From a virus, in the IMG/VR virus record IMGVR_UViG_3300042544_001456, positions 1 through 64,000 of that record: a stretch of DNA of 64,000 bases, one strand, 5' to 3'. The notes beneath the pieces were generated by a model. That model ran no database searches, was not told the origin of the DNA, and saw nothing but the letters and a program-made list of their open reading frames with translations. Below, one piece after another: positions 16,247-23,988 of this stretch (its first letter is position 1; each line of letters starts with the position of its first letter). A program made the position numbers and the translations under genes.

Positions 16247-18933
16247 TATCTACCAATTCCTCTATAATAATCGGAGCCTAGGCCTTTAACTCCTTTAACA
16301 GTTTTTTCCTGCAATCCAACACTATTTTGTAATAATTCTGCAACTCGCATCATAGTAGTATTTAATTCTTCTACCTTTTTAATTAGAGAACTTTGACTTG
16401 TATCTGTTGATGTTGGTGTTGAAACAACGGCTGAACCAGTTTTCTTATTTTGAAAATCATAAAATGATTGTAATAAGTCACCAGCAGAAGACTTTCGTGG
16501 AACAACTGCTTCGGAGTTATGAAGCATTGCTAAAGATCCTTTTCCAAAATCTTGGAAACCGTTTGTTCCATTTGCAAATTCTTGAAGGTGTTGACTGCGG
16601 AAGCCTTCTTGTGCTGCATCACTGTCGCCAATCCCCATAGACGACATTCCTTCTTTACTTCTTGACCAATCATAAAATCTTTTATTTAATTCTGATCCAA
16701 ACAGAAGATCAACAGCCGAAAGTCCGAGACCGGTTATACCTAAAGCAGCTTCATCGACTAAGCTTGCACGATCTTCGTATTGCTGTTCTTTTACTGTCGA
16801 TTGTTGTTCTGGAGTTAGTATCTTACCAGCTGCTTGTTGTTCAGATAATATATTTGCAGCAGCTTCTCCAAAAAACATTCCTCCTGTATTTTGATTTACA
16901 CTTAAAATAATATTATCAACTAACTTTTCAAAAAAGTTAGAAATAGTATTTGCTAAACTAGTTCCAGTTGGGCCTTCCCAGAAGTTAGTAAAAGCATCTG
17001 CCATAGTTTCAAGTAATCCACCTTGACGTTCTAGCTGTCTGTCGTCTCCTCTGCCAACCATAATTTCCTTGCCAAGGAATGCATCGAGAATTTTATTATA
17101 AACTTGAGACAACAACGATTCGTCGTATCTACTGTTTAATCCAACCCAGTCTACAAAACGACTGTACAAAGAATCACCCGGTCTGGATAATTCGTCACCG
17201 AATATAAATTCTTGTAGTTTTTCTAACAATCCCTCTTTACGTACTTCTTGTGGACCAGCCGGCGTCATTTCTGTAACTGTTGATCCCATGAAAAGTTCTT
17301 TGATCCAATTACCTAAGTCAAGTAATCTTTCTTTAAATGTATTCCAGAATCCATTATCTTTAATATCGGTGGCTAGTTCAGACATCCATGTCGAAACGGC
17401 TGTAAATGATTCTTTTAGATCATTTACATATACTTTAAAGTTGTCGCTTTTTATCCAATCTGTAAATGTTTTAATTCCTTGTGTAACGTATCCATTTTTT
17501 CCAAATAATCCACGCATTAAGTCTTTTATCCAGCCTGTAATTGATATTCCTGCTCCTTTTAGACTTTTTGTACCAGAGCCAAATAATTCGCCAACAGCGT
17601 CGCCTAAACCAGAGAATGCGTCAAATAGACCCCCCTCTTCCATGGAAAAATCATAGAAAAAATCTACAAACATTCGTCTTAGATCAATAACTGCTTGTTC
17701 AAATTTTCCAAAGGCAGAAGTTACTGCGTTTCTTCTTTTTTGTTCTTCTTCCATTTCTTCAGCACTTAATTGAGAAACTTGATTAAACTGATACAAAGAG
17801 TCCATTAACTCAGCTAACGCACCTGTTACGCCGCCTTGCGTTCTCATTGCATCTATCTGTGCTTTTCCAAATCCGCTAGAAAAATTAGTTAATGCAGGAC
17901 CAAATCTATTTTGTAATGCTGAAAGTACTTCATTAATATCTTCTTCACCTGTAAATACTTGTTGCATGTACTGGCCAATTCCTGGAATTGCTGTTTCTAA
18001 TGCTTTGCCTAGATCAGTTTGTGCAACACCGTCCATTAAGTCTTTGAATCCATCGGACACACCAGGAAGCTGACTATCAAAGAATGCTATAGCACTTTGT
18101 AGATTTTCTTGTTGGGCTCCTTGTAAACTATTAATTCTTGCAGCAATACCAGCATCTGTTTGTTGTTGAGAGATACGATCTGCTAGCTGTTTTCTTTCTT
18201 CGCCAGTTAACTTTGCTAGTTTATCAAGTTGTAAAATGTAATTTTCCGCAGAAGCTTGAGTTTTTCTATCGTCTCTTAATCCGTTAGCAGATCTTCTACT
18301 TTCCAAAGACATAAAACCAATCAAACTCTCGTTTATATCTTCGATAGTAAAACCCATTTCAAAAAATCTTGAACCAAGGTCTCTTCTAAAAGTTTTTGAA
18401 AACTCTCCAACAAACTTAGCACCATTTGTAACTGTTCCACCAAATCTTGCTAACTGTTCAGAATTTCGCATAATCATTTTTGAATAATCATCAAGTTCCA
18501 TTCCACTGTTTGCAGCAGAACTTATCATATCAAAAATAGAATTATTAAAACTTGCACCAACACTGGACAACTCTCTCCAAGTGGTTATATTACTATCAAT
18601 GTAGCTGGCTAATTTAGTTAGAGAACTTTCAGCACCAAATACTGCATTAGAAAAATCACTTAGTGTAGTTGCACCCTTAGCAAATGACGTAATAAGTCTT
18701 CCGGTTTTTGTATCTAATGCAGCGTTTGCTTTACTAGCAAGCCAGTTGCTTTTAGTAGATTCTTTAACGGATCTATTATATAAATCTTGAATTCTAGCAG
18801 ATGTATTAGAGCTTCTATTAGAAGATCCACTTCTATTAAGTTCTCTCATAGCGTCGCGAAGCTCAAGCATAGTAGCTTCTGAAGCTACTCCTCTAAGACC
18901 TCCTACATTTTGAATTTCTACCGGATCGGCCAC
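16246..18933 (-). CDS. Probable tail tape-measure protein
   Basis: 895 residues from a GTG start at 18933 (GGAAAA site upstream). It is helical for most of its length, with amphipathic and Phe/Trp-containing helices around residues 415-560 (DFFYDFSMEEGGLFDAFSGL, then ITGWIKDLMRGLFG). Near residue 785-815 it has FANGTNGFQDFGKGS followed by MLHNSEAVVP, a C-terminal signature common in tape-measure proteins. T4 gp29 is 590 residues, so the tail may be longer or the protein may carry extra domains. It is divergent from gp26 and the frameshift product, which look like its assembly chaperones. It has its own late promoter at 18988-18995. An alternative is another long virion protein of the tail lumen. 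Confidence 0.6.
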   Translation of the reverse strand: MADPVEIQNVGGLRGVASEATMLELRDAMRELNRSGSSNRSSNTSARIQDLYNRSVKESTKSNWLASKANAALDTKTGRLITSFAKGATTLSDFSNAVFGAESSLTKLASYIDSNITTWRELSSVGASFNNSIFDMISSAANSGMELDDYSKMIMRNSEQLARFGGTVTNGAKFVGEFSKTFRRDLGSRFFEMGFTIEDINESLIGFMSLESRRSANGLRDDRKTQASAENYILQLDKLAKLTGEERKQLADRISQQQTDAGIAARINSLQGAQQENLQSAIAFFDSQLPGVSDGFKDLMDGVAQTDLGKALETAIPGIGQYMQQVFTGEEDINEVLSALQNRFGPALTNFSSGFGKAQIDAMRTQGGVTGALAELMDSLYQFNQVSQLSAEEMEEEQKRRNAVTSAFGKFEQAVIDLRRMFVDFFYDFSMEEGGLFDAFSGLGDAVGELFGSGTKSLKGAGISITGWIKDLMRGLFGKNGYVTQGIKTFTDWIKSDNFKVYVNDLKESFTAVSTWMSELATDIKDNGFWNTFKERLLDLGNWIKELFMGSTVTEMTPAGPQEVRKEGLLEKLQEFIFGDELSRPGDSLYSRFVDWVGLNSRYDESLLSQVYNKILDAFLGKEIMVGRGDDRQLERQGGLLETMADAFTNFWEGPTGTSLANTISNFFEKLVDNIILSVNQNTGGMFFGEAAANILSEQQAAGKILTPEQQSTVKEQQYEDRASLVDEAALGITGLGLSAVDLLFGSELNKRFYDWSRSKEGMSSMGIGDSDAAQEGFRSQHLQEFANGTNGFQDFGKGSLAMLHNSEAVVPRKSSAGDLLQSFYDFQNKKTGSAVVSTPTSTDTSQSSLIKKVEELNTTMMRVAELLQNSVGLQEKTVKGVKGLGSDYYRGIGR

Positions 18934-18963
18934 TGTTATTTTTCCAAATTAAATGCGTATAAA

Positions 18964-18979
18964 ATATATCTAGATATAT
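18964..18979. promoter_or_regulatory. 16-bp perfect palindrome in the divergent spacer
   Basis: ATATATCTAGATATAT is a perfect palindrome centred on CTAG, lying midway between the divergent starts at 18933 and 19011. It could be an operator-like site or a cruciform, or simply AT-rich chance. Confidence 0.3.
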
Positions 18980-18987
18980 AGTTATAG

Positions 18988-18995
18988 TATTTATC
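18988..18995 (-). promoter_or_regulatory. Late promoter (GATAAATA) of the tape-measure gene
   Basis: The minus strand reads CAGATAAATACT, 55 bases upstream of the GTG at 18933. It overlaps the ribosome-site region of the divergent gp26 gene. Confidence 0.55.
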
Positions 18996-19010
18996 TGGAG
19001 AAAAATATAC

Positions 19011-19889
19011 ATGAACACTCCCTCAATGAACCCGTTAGCAAAACACTTTAGACAGCCCAAACTTTACATCAAATTGCCAAGCAACGGAAATTTTTATCCT
19101 AAAGGATCTATAGAAATATCTGACACAGGCGAGTATCCCGTTCTTGCAATGACTGCAAAGGACGAATTAATGTTTAAAACTCCAGATGCACTGTTAAACG
19201 GACAATCAACAACCAGCGTTATTCAAAGTTGTTTTCCTAATATTAAAAATGCTTGGAATATTCCTAGCATCGACGTCGATGCTATATTAGTAGCTATTAG
19301 AATTGCTACTTACGGTGAGAAGATGGACATTAACATCAATGTTCCGTTTAAAAAAGAAGATGGCAAAACTTTTTACGAAGAAAGAACATACGAAGTTGAT
19401 TTACGAACAGTATTAGATTATCTAACAGCAAACATATACGAAAATGTTTTTGATACAGGCGATTTTAAATTTGAAATCGCACCAATGAATTATAAACAAT
19501 TTACTGAAGTTGCAATGAAAACATTTGAAGAGCAGAGATTGTTCAAAGTAATAAATGATGATGAGCTATCAGAAGAACAAAAGCTACAAAAGTTCAACGA
19601 AAGCTTTAATAGAATAACAGATATGAATATCAGCACCATTGTTAACAGTGTAGTTGCTGTTCAATTCAACAATGAAGATCCTGTAACAAATAAAAACTAT
19701 ATTATTGAATTCTTTTCAAACGCAGACAAAACTGTTTACAAAAATGTTGTTAATCATATCGACACACAACGTAAAAAGTTTTCTATTAAACCTTTAAAGG
19801 TAAAGTTTTCAGAAGAAGATATAGCAAACGGGTCACCAGAAGAACTAGACGTTCCAATTTCGTTTGATCAATCAAATTTTTTCGCATAA
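19011..19889 (+). CDS. 26: Baseplate hub / tail assembly protein gp26
   Basis: 292 residues in the zero frame. Residues 17-60 (LYIKLPSNGNFYPKG, then EYPVLAMTAKDELMFKTPD) followed by LLNGQSTTSVIQSCFPNIKN match the T4 baseplate protein family that includes gp26 (208 residues in T4). The start has a GGAG site upstream. It is the only plus-strand gene in this part of the map. The last codons contain a slippery A-AAT-TTT heptamer, giving a second, longer product (see 19874-19939 and 19880-20113). In other long-tailed phages the gene with this architecture is the tail-assembly chaperone that binds the tape-measure protein. gp26 is formally a hub assembly protein in T4, and both ideas are compatible. 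Confidence 0.8.
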   Translation: MNTPSMNPLAKHFRQPKLYIKLPSNGNFYPKGSIEISDTGEYPVLAMTAKDELMFKTPDALLNGQSTTSVIQSCFPNIKNAWNIPSIDVDAILVAIRIATYGEKMDININVPFKKEDGKTFYEERTYEVDLRTVLDYLTANIYENVFDTGDFKFEIAPMNYKQFTEVAMKTFEEQRLFKVINDDELSEEQKLQKFNESFNRITDMNISTIVNSVVAVQFNNEDPVTNKNYIIEFFSNADKTVYKNVVNHIDTQRKKFSIKPLKVKFSEEDIANGSPEELDVPISFDQSNFFA

Positions 19890-19939
19890 GGATCTCAACT
19901 TGGCCTCTTGAAAAAATACTTGAAGAAGTTGAGGTCCTT
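19874..19939 (+). promoter_or_regulatory. Programmed -1 ribosomal frameshift signal in gp26
   Basis: The slippery heptamer A-AAT-TTT (19874-19880) is in the zero frame as TCA AAT TTT. A 7-base spacer follows. Then comes a 14-bp stem (19888-19901 with 19926-19939, one T-G wobble) and a 24-base loop. The stop of the zero frame (19887-19889) lies just before the stem. The -1 frame is open only from 19868, so the shift must happen within 22 bases. Confidence 0.85.
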
Positions 19940-20113
19940 GAAAACGAAACTAAGCAAATCAAGTTTGACTTAACAAGATTATGTTGGTATATGAGAGGTG
20001 GGCTAAGTCTCTCAGAAGCTTACGAACTAAGTCCTGACGAAAGAGAAATTATAGCCCACCTAATTAAAGAGAATCTTGATACTGCTAAGAAAACCGGACA
20101 GCCGTTCTGGTAA
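19880..20113 (+). CDS. -1 frame extension of gp26 (gpGT-like / gp51-position domain)
   Basis: A 77-codon reading frame that joins gp26 by a -1 shift to give a 367-residue fusion. It has no ATG, GTG or TTG start near its beginning; the first ATG is about 38 codons in, after the conserved-looking part has begun. The product reads ISTWPLEKILEEVEVLENET, then LCWYMRGGLSLSEAYELSPD, and ends KKTGQPFW. The short helical segments ending just before the next gene resemble the T domain of tail-assembly chaperones. In T4 the gene after 26 is 51, an essential hub assembly factor. The present domain occupies that place but I cannot show homology. It ends directly against the convergent gene at 20114. Confidence 0.8.
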   Translation, partial: FRIRISTWPLEKILEEVEVLENETKQIKFDLTRLCWYMRGGLSLSEAYELSPDEREIIAHLIKENLDTAKKTGQPFW

Positions 20114-20929
20114 TTAGAGCATTGCCTTTAGTGCAGCTTTTTGAGCAGGTGTTAATCCACTAACAGCATTTGTTATTGAATCAGGTAAGCCTGCACCGCC
20201 AGCGGAACCACCACTTGGTCCAGCAGCACTGGCTTGTCCAGGTTCTGCAAATCTACTTTGACTAAATCCTGCTGCACCACCGTATGCTTTTTGTACAACC
20301 TGTTGAATAATTTTTCTAACTTCGCCCTTGGTTAAAGCATTTGGATCAGCAGCTTCGTACATGCTGTTAGTTTGCATACCAGCAGCTTGATTAAGTTCTT
20401 GCTTTTGTGCTTTACTAGCCACACGACCAGTTTGATTGCTCTTCCATTGAGCACCTTGCCAAGTGAATTCTTCTCCAGATGCTAATTTAGCTTTTGTTCC
20501 ACGCGGAAGTGCTGTTGGAGGAGCAGGTGGAGGATTACCAGTTGGAGGTGTTGGTCCACTACTTGCTGGTGGATTAGCTGGCGGATTACCACCTAGACCA
20601 GCAGCACCAGCACCAGCAGCATCACTAGGAGGTGCTGCTGGTCTCTTAGATGCTACAAATGCATCTACTACGGATGTTCCTACGTTCCCAAGACCTTTTT
20701 GTTTAAAGTAATTTTTTAATACGTCAGGTGTTGCTCTTTTTTGACCCGAGTATTCCATATAAGTTAATAATTCAACTTCCATTTGTCGAATTTCATCTTT
20801 AGTAGCACCAGCGGCAGCTTTACCAGCTGCCTTTCTTAGTTTTTGTGTTTTAGTAAATGCAGGCATTATATTTCTTAGTGGGCCTTCATTTGTTTTTTCT
20901 TGTTCTGCGATAATAGAAGATATTTTCAT
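20114..20929 (-). CDS. Pro/Ala-rich protein, unknown function
   Basis: 271 residues. Residues 1-90 look like a folded helical part (MKISSIIAEQEKTNEG, then ATKDEIRQMEVELLTYMEYS). Residues 95-145 are a low-complexity Pro/Ala/Gly linker. After it come GTKAKLASGEEFTWQGAQW, then a helical segment (LTKGEVRKIIQQVVQKAYGG) and a Gly/Ala/Ser tail ending GLTPAQKAALKAML. The linker suggests a virion-associated or packaged protein. It has an exact TATAAATA late promoter 29 bases upstream, so it is a late gene. AAAGGA precedes the ATG. Convergent with the gp26 fusion. No family recognised. Confidence 0.65.
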   Translation of the reverse strand: MKISSIIAEQEKTNEGPLRNIMPAFTKTQKLRKAAGKAAAGATKDEIRQMEVELLTYMEYSGQKRATPDVLKNYFKQKGLGNVGTSVVDAFVASKRPAAPPSDAAGAGAAGLGGNPPANPPASSGPTPPTGNPPPAPPTALPRGTKAKLASGEEFTWQGAQWKSNQTGRVASKAQKQELNQAAGMQTNSMYEAADPNALTKGEVRKIIQQVVQKAYGGAAGFSQSRFAEPGQASAAGPSGGSAGGAGLPDSITNAVSGLTPAQKAALKAML

Positions 20930-20957
20930 AAGAGAAATCCTTTAGAGTTGTTAATAT

Positions 20958-20965
20958 TATTTATA
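20958..20965 (-). promoter_or_regulatory. Late promoter, exact T4 consensus (TATAAATA)
   Basis: The minus strand reads TGTATAAATAATA, 29 bases upstream of the ATG at 20929. All eight bases match the T4 late promoter. It marks the downstream end of the structured interval. Confidence 0.75.
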
Positions 20966-20968
20966 CAA

Positions 20969-21330
20969 GATGAACTACGTTCATCTGTGTTTCGCTATCG
21001 CTCAACACATTTCTTTTCTAAATAATATTAAGCACGAAGTGAAATACTTCATGTAGATTAATCTGGTCAGACGGAACCTGTTTTAAGGTTCCGTCGTCGT
21101 TGACTTCATGTGAGTTGCACTAGCCGAGACACGGGAAGCAGGTTTTTTGTTTATACACCAACTCCAGGGACTCTAACCTTTTCCCTACCTGCGTCGACCC
21201 AGGCAATGCGTCATAAACAATACACTTTTCAATGTACTGTTTACGCTGCACTGCCTGTCTTAAGCTCGTTCCTCAATCCTTAAGTGTTTAGGAGTATGCG
21301 GTGTTTTTGAATGACAGCAATCATTCAATG
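20969..21330 (-). ncRNA. Candidate structured RNA in a 524-base gene-free block
   Basis: The whole interval 20930-21453 has no supported gene. Within it, in minus-strand order, lie helices at 21307-21328 (7 bp), 21259-21284 (6 bp), 21200-21257 (10 + 7 + 5 bp with small internal loops), 21138-21192 (6 bp enclosing AGGGA/TCCCT), 21070-21095 (9 bp), 21033-21053 (8 bp) and 20969-20985 (7 bp). At several positions the pairs are G-U if the minus strand is transcribed but A-C mismatches on the plus strand, which points to minus-strand RNA. GC is raised: 28 and 27 of 60 bases in 21121-21180 and 21181-21240. No tRNA, tmRNA or RNase P signature was convincing. 21331-21453 shows similar composition but no clear helix. 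Confidence 0.5.
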
Positions 21331-21453
21331 TCAATACTTAGAGCCTACTACCGGCAATGTCTCAACATGTCACGTGTTCGGGTATCAAGCCGACTTTTCC
21401 ACAGCGGTATTATAAACTGGCCCGCCAACCTTATGTGCTGTTTGATGTTAGCC

Positions 21454-22008
21454 TTAAATGCCTGTGCAGTTTTTTTGAAATAAATCTTTGTTTAAGGAAA
21501 AGAAATCGTCAAAGCTTGTAAATCGCCAGTAGTTGCCTGATTTATCTTGATAGTCGACGTGCCTGTAAGTTTGAAAGTCGTTTTCTTTTTGAAATAAAAC
21601 ATATCTGCCTTTACGATTAAACTTCATAAAGATAATATTAATGTCGCCTTGGTCTGCTGCTTCTAGTGTTTGTGAAATCCAACCTTCGAGTAAAGGTATG
21701 TGGCCTAAAGAAATTAATTGGTGAAACGGGAATTCCGCATAGTTTTTACACTCTGCGTTAAATTTTTTCCAGTCGTCGGGTGGAATGATGTCGCCTTTAT
21801 GGGATCTAATTTGACCTTCAGTGAGCTTATCTCGTCTATGAGCGTTTTTGCCTCCGGTAAATGCACCCGAATCAGGTACTCTAGTAAAAGAATCTTCGTA
21901 GAGTTCTGATAAGAAGTTTGCAATTTCTCTTTCAAACCCCTTCCCCTTTGTCTTGCTTTTGCTTGCCACCGCGTTTGTATCTTTCTTGCTTGTTAAGATG
22001 AGACTCAA
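21454..22008 (-). CDS. PD-(D/E)XK nuclease, Holliday-junction-resolvase-like
   Basis: 184 residues from a TTG at 22008 (GAGG just upstream); a GTG at 21969 is an alternative and would still keep the domain. The catalytic pattern is clear: GFEREIANFL with Glu26, GDIIPP with Asp73, then FNAECKNY with Glu86-x-Lys88. Between them PDSGAFTGGKN resembles the substrate loop of RecU/Hjc-type resolvases. Metal-dependent cleavage of branched DNA is the likely role. It overlaps 21932-22198 and follows gp47-gp46, so it is in a recombination operon. T4 uses the unrelated gp49 for this step; I infer that this enzyme may replace it. Alternative: a nuclease for host DNA or repair. Confidence 0.65.
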   Translation of the reverse strand: MSLILTSKKDTNAVASKSKTKGKGFEREIANFLSELYEDSFTRVPDSGAFTGGKNAHRRDKLTEGQIRSHKGDIIPPDDWKKFNAECKNYAEFPFHQLISLGHIPLLEGWISQTLEAADQGDINIIFMKFNRKGRYVLFQKENDFQTYRHVDYQDKSGNYWRFTSFDDFFSLNKDLFQKNCTGI

Positions 22009-22198
22009 TTACCTCTACTCTACGTAATTTAGCATAATGTCTTATCTCCTGAAGCCATTTTCGAACTATACGGCGTTTTGGTTCAGATGGACGTTGCTCG
22101 AATATTTCGTTTGCTTTGAAATATTCGAGATACGCCTTTGCTAGTTTGTCGTGTGTATCATCAATGTGTACTTTTAAAGGATAAGTTTTTCTAGTCAT
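21932..22198 (-). CDS. Small basic protein of the recombination operon
   Basis: 88 residues, basic and helical. It begins MTRKTYPLKVHIDDTHDKLA and contains RRIVRKWLQEIRHYAKLRRV, followed by a Lys/Gln/Gly tail. The tail overlaps the start of the nuclease gene. It begins 2 bases after the gp46 stop. Charge and context suggest a DNA-binding helper of the recombination proteins, but no family is recognised. Confidence 0.6.
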   Translation of the reverse strand: MTRKTYPLKVHIDDTHDKLAKAYLEYFKANEIFEQRPSEPKRRIVRKWLQEIRHYAKLRRVEVIESHLNKQERYKRGGKQKQDKGEGV

Positions 22199-22200
22199 TT

Positions 22201-23988
22201 TTAAATTATACTTGTAACTTCTAAGTCAGGTTGATAGGATGTGAACCCATTTTCTTTAATAACTTTAAGAACATTATTAACTCTTCCTATCAATTCATCC
22301 TTGTGAGATATTAAAAATATATTTTTATCTCTTTCACGACCCATCTTTTTAAGTACACCTAAGGAATTTTCTACACCTGCGGTGTCCATTCCACTATCAA
22401 TTAACTCGTCTATAAACAATAAGTTGATTGATTGATACAAAGATTCCCAAACATCGCGGAATGCAAAACTTAATCCAAGTATAAGTCTGTTTCTTTCGCC
22501 TCTTGACAAGTTGTCAAAGTCTAAATCTTGACCTAACTGTGTAATTTGAACAGTTAGATCGTTTAAAAACTCTACTTGATGAGGCAATCCTAGTTTATCT
22601 AAGTAATAAGTCAGTCTATTGTTTAGATAATTTAAGTTTTGATCTATAATTTTTTTTCTAATAAAAGAATCTTTATTAGTTAACAGCTTTAAAAGAAACT
22701 CTTGATGTTCTTTTAGTGAAGTTAGCTTGTTAATTGTAGACCAGTCGACTGTTTGTAACGCAGTTGTCTTTAAATCGTTTATTTGATCTTGGTATGTGTC
22801 TTCTTCTAGTTCTTTATTCTTTAATAATACTTTTAAATTATCGACATTGCTACGATGTTCGTATGCTTCTTTAGCTGTTTCATAAAATGTAACAGGTTTT
22901 CCGTTAATATCACCGATAGAACTCAACGACTTAAGAACAATCTGAAGTTTTGAATCAACTTCGTCTTTGTATGCGTTAGCATCTGCTAGTTCTTTTTCTT
23001 TTTCAGCTAATATTTTTTCTTTTTTATCTTTGTGTAACGCTTGACCGCATGTAAAACAAACAGCATCATCTAAATTGTTAATATCGTCTTCGATCTTTTT
23101 TACAGAATTGCTTGCACGTAGCATTGCAGTTTCTAAAGTTGACTTTTCTTTGTTTAAACCAGAGATCTCGTTGTTTAATTGTGTCCAATTAACTAATTTT
23201 TCATGAAGTTCTAGTTCTAAATCAATGTCTAAGTGCTCAAGTTCGGTAATAGCTTTTTGCAAATGCTCAGCATCTTGCTTTTTCTTACTTTCCCATGCAC
23301 GTTGACGACTAACAAGCTGATCTATGCTGGCTTTTATCTTCTCATTGCTTGCTTGAATGGCATTAATCTTTAAAGTTTCTTCTGTAATAATATCTTTTGT
23401 TACTTTTATTTGTTCTTTAAGAGATTCTGCTTTTTCCGAAAGTAGTGTAATGCCTAACAGTTGCTCGATAATTTCTCTTTGTTCATTGGTCTTTAAACTA
23501 AGAAATGGTTCGGTGTATGTATTGAGAGCAACAATGTGTTTAAACATATTGTGACTAAGTCCTAGTAACTCGTTGATATCTTTTTGAGTTTCTCTACTAT
23601 CACCTTGACTTTCGTCAGTGATCTCACTAGACTTTTCAACACCGTTAACAAAGAATTTTAGAATATTAGGTGATCTTCCACGTTCAACTCTATATTCAAC
23701 CCCATTTTTCTCAAAATTTAACGTAACTAACATACCTTTGCTGTTAGTTTTGTTAATTAGGTTGTTTCTTTTAATATTAGTAAGTGCTTGGCCGTACAGG
23801 GCATATGATAAACCGTTAATAATAGTGGTTTTGCCTGTACCGTTACGGGAACCAGAATCGTCACCTCCTTGATCTAAGTTTTCGCCAAGCACTAGAGTGA
23901 GTTGCTCTCGATTAAAGTCGACAGCCTGAGTAACATTACCCACACTCATAAAGTTTTTAACAGATAAGTCTTTAATTTTTATTGTCAT
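22201..23988 (-). CDS. 46: Recombination endonuclease subunit gp46 (Rad50-like ATPase)
   Basis: 595 residues. Walker A SRNGTGKTT is at 48-56, with an unusually long glycine/aspartate-rich approach (GENLDQGGDDSG). Long coiled-coil arms run to residue about 480, with a zinc-hook CFTCGQ near 312. The ABC signature NLSRGERNRLILG is near 495, Walker B LLFIDELIDSGMD near 525, and an H-loop ISHKDE follows. This is a complete SMC-type ATPase. With gp47 it forms the complex that resects DNA ends for recombination-dependent replication. It overlaps the gp47 stop by 4 bases. Length and order match T4 (560 residues). Confidence 0.95.
   Translation of the reverse strand: MTIKIKDLSVKNFMSVGNVTQAVDFNREQLTLVLGENLDQGGDDSGSRNGTGKTTIINGLSYALYGQALTNIKRNNLINKTNSKGMLVTLNFEKNGVEYRVERGRSPNILKFFVNGVEKSSEITDESQGDSRETQKDINELLGLSHNMFKHIVALNTYTEPFLSLKTNEQREIIEQLLGITLLSEKAESLKEQIKVTKDIITEETLKINAIQASNEKIKASIDQLVSRQRAWESKKKQDAEHLQKAITELEHLDIDLELELHEKLVNWTQLNNEISGLNKEKSTLETAMLRASNSVKKIEDDINNLDDAVCFTCGQALHKDKKEKILAEKEKELADANAYKDEVDSKLQIVLKSLSSIGDINGKPVTFYETAKEAYEHRSNVDNLKVLLKNKELEEDTYQDQINDLKTTALQTVDWSTINKLTSLKEHQEFLLKLLTNKDSFIRKKIIDQNLNYLNNRLTYYLDKLGLPHQVEFLNDLTVQITQLGQDLDFDNLSRGERNRLILGLSFAFRDVWESLYQSINLLFIDELIDSGMDTAGVENSLGVLKKMGRERDKNIFLISHKDELIGRVNNVLKVIKENGFTSYQPDLEVTSII

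Noticed and set aside
21165-21175. GGTTAGAGTCC on the minus strand, one base from a tRNA TPsiC box
   Set aside because: The flanking bases do not form a 5-bp T stem, and no acceptor, D or anticodon arm is found in register.
21060-21290. GAGGAACGAGC and AGTGCAAC on the minus strand, reminiscent of RNase P RNA conserved regions
   Set aside because: The order and spacing do not match the RNase P core, and the P4 and 3' motifs are missing.
21301-21483. 60-residue plus-strand frame in the gene-free block
   Set aside because: No ribosome site, no recognisable domain, and it overlaps the end of the nuclease gene on the other strand; the helices here argue for RNA.
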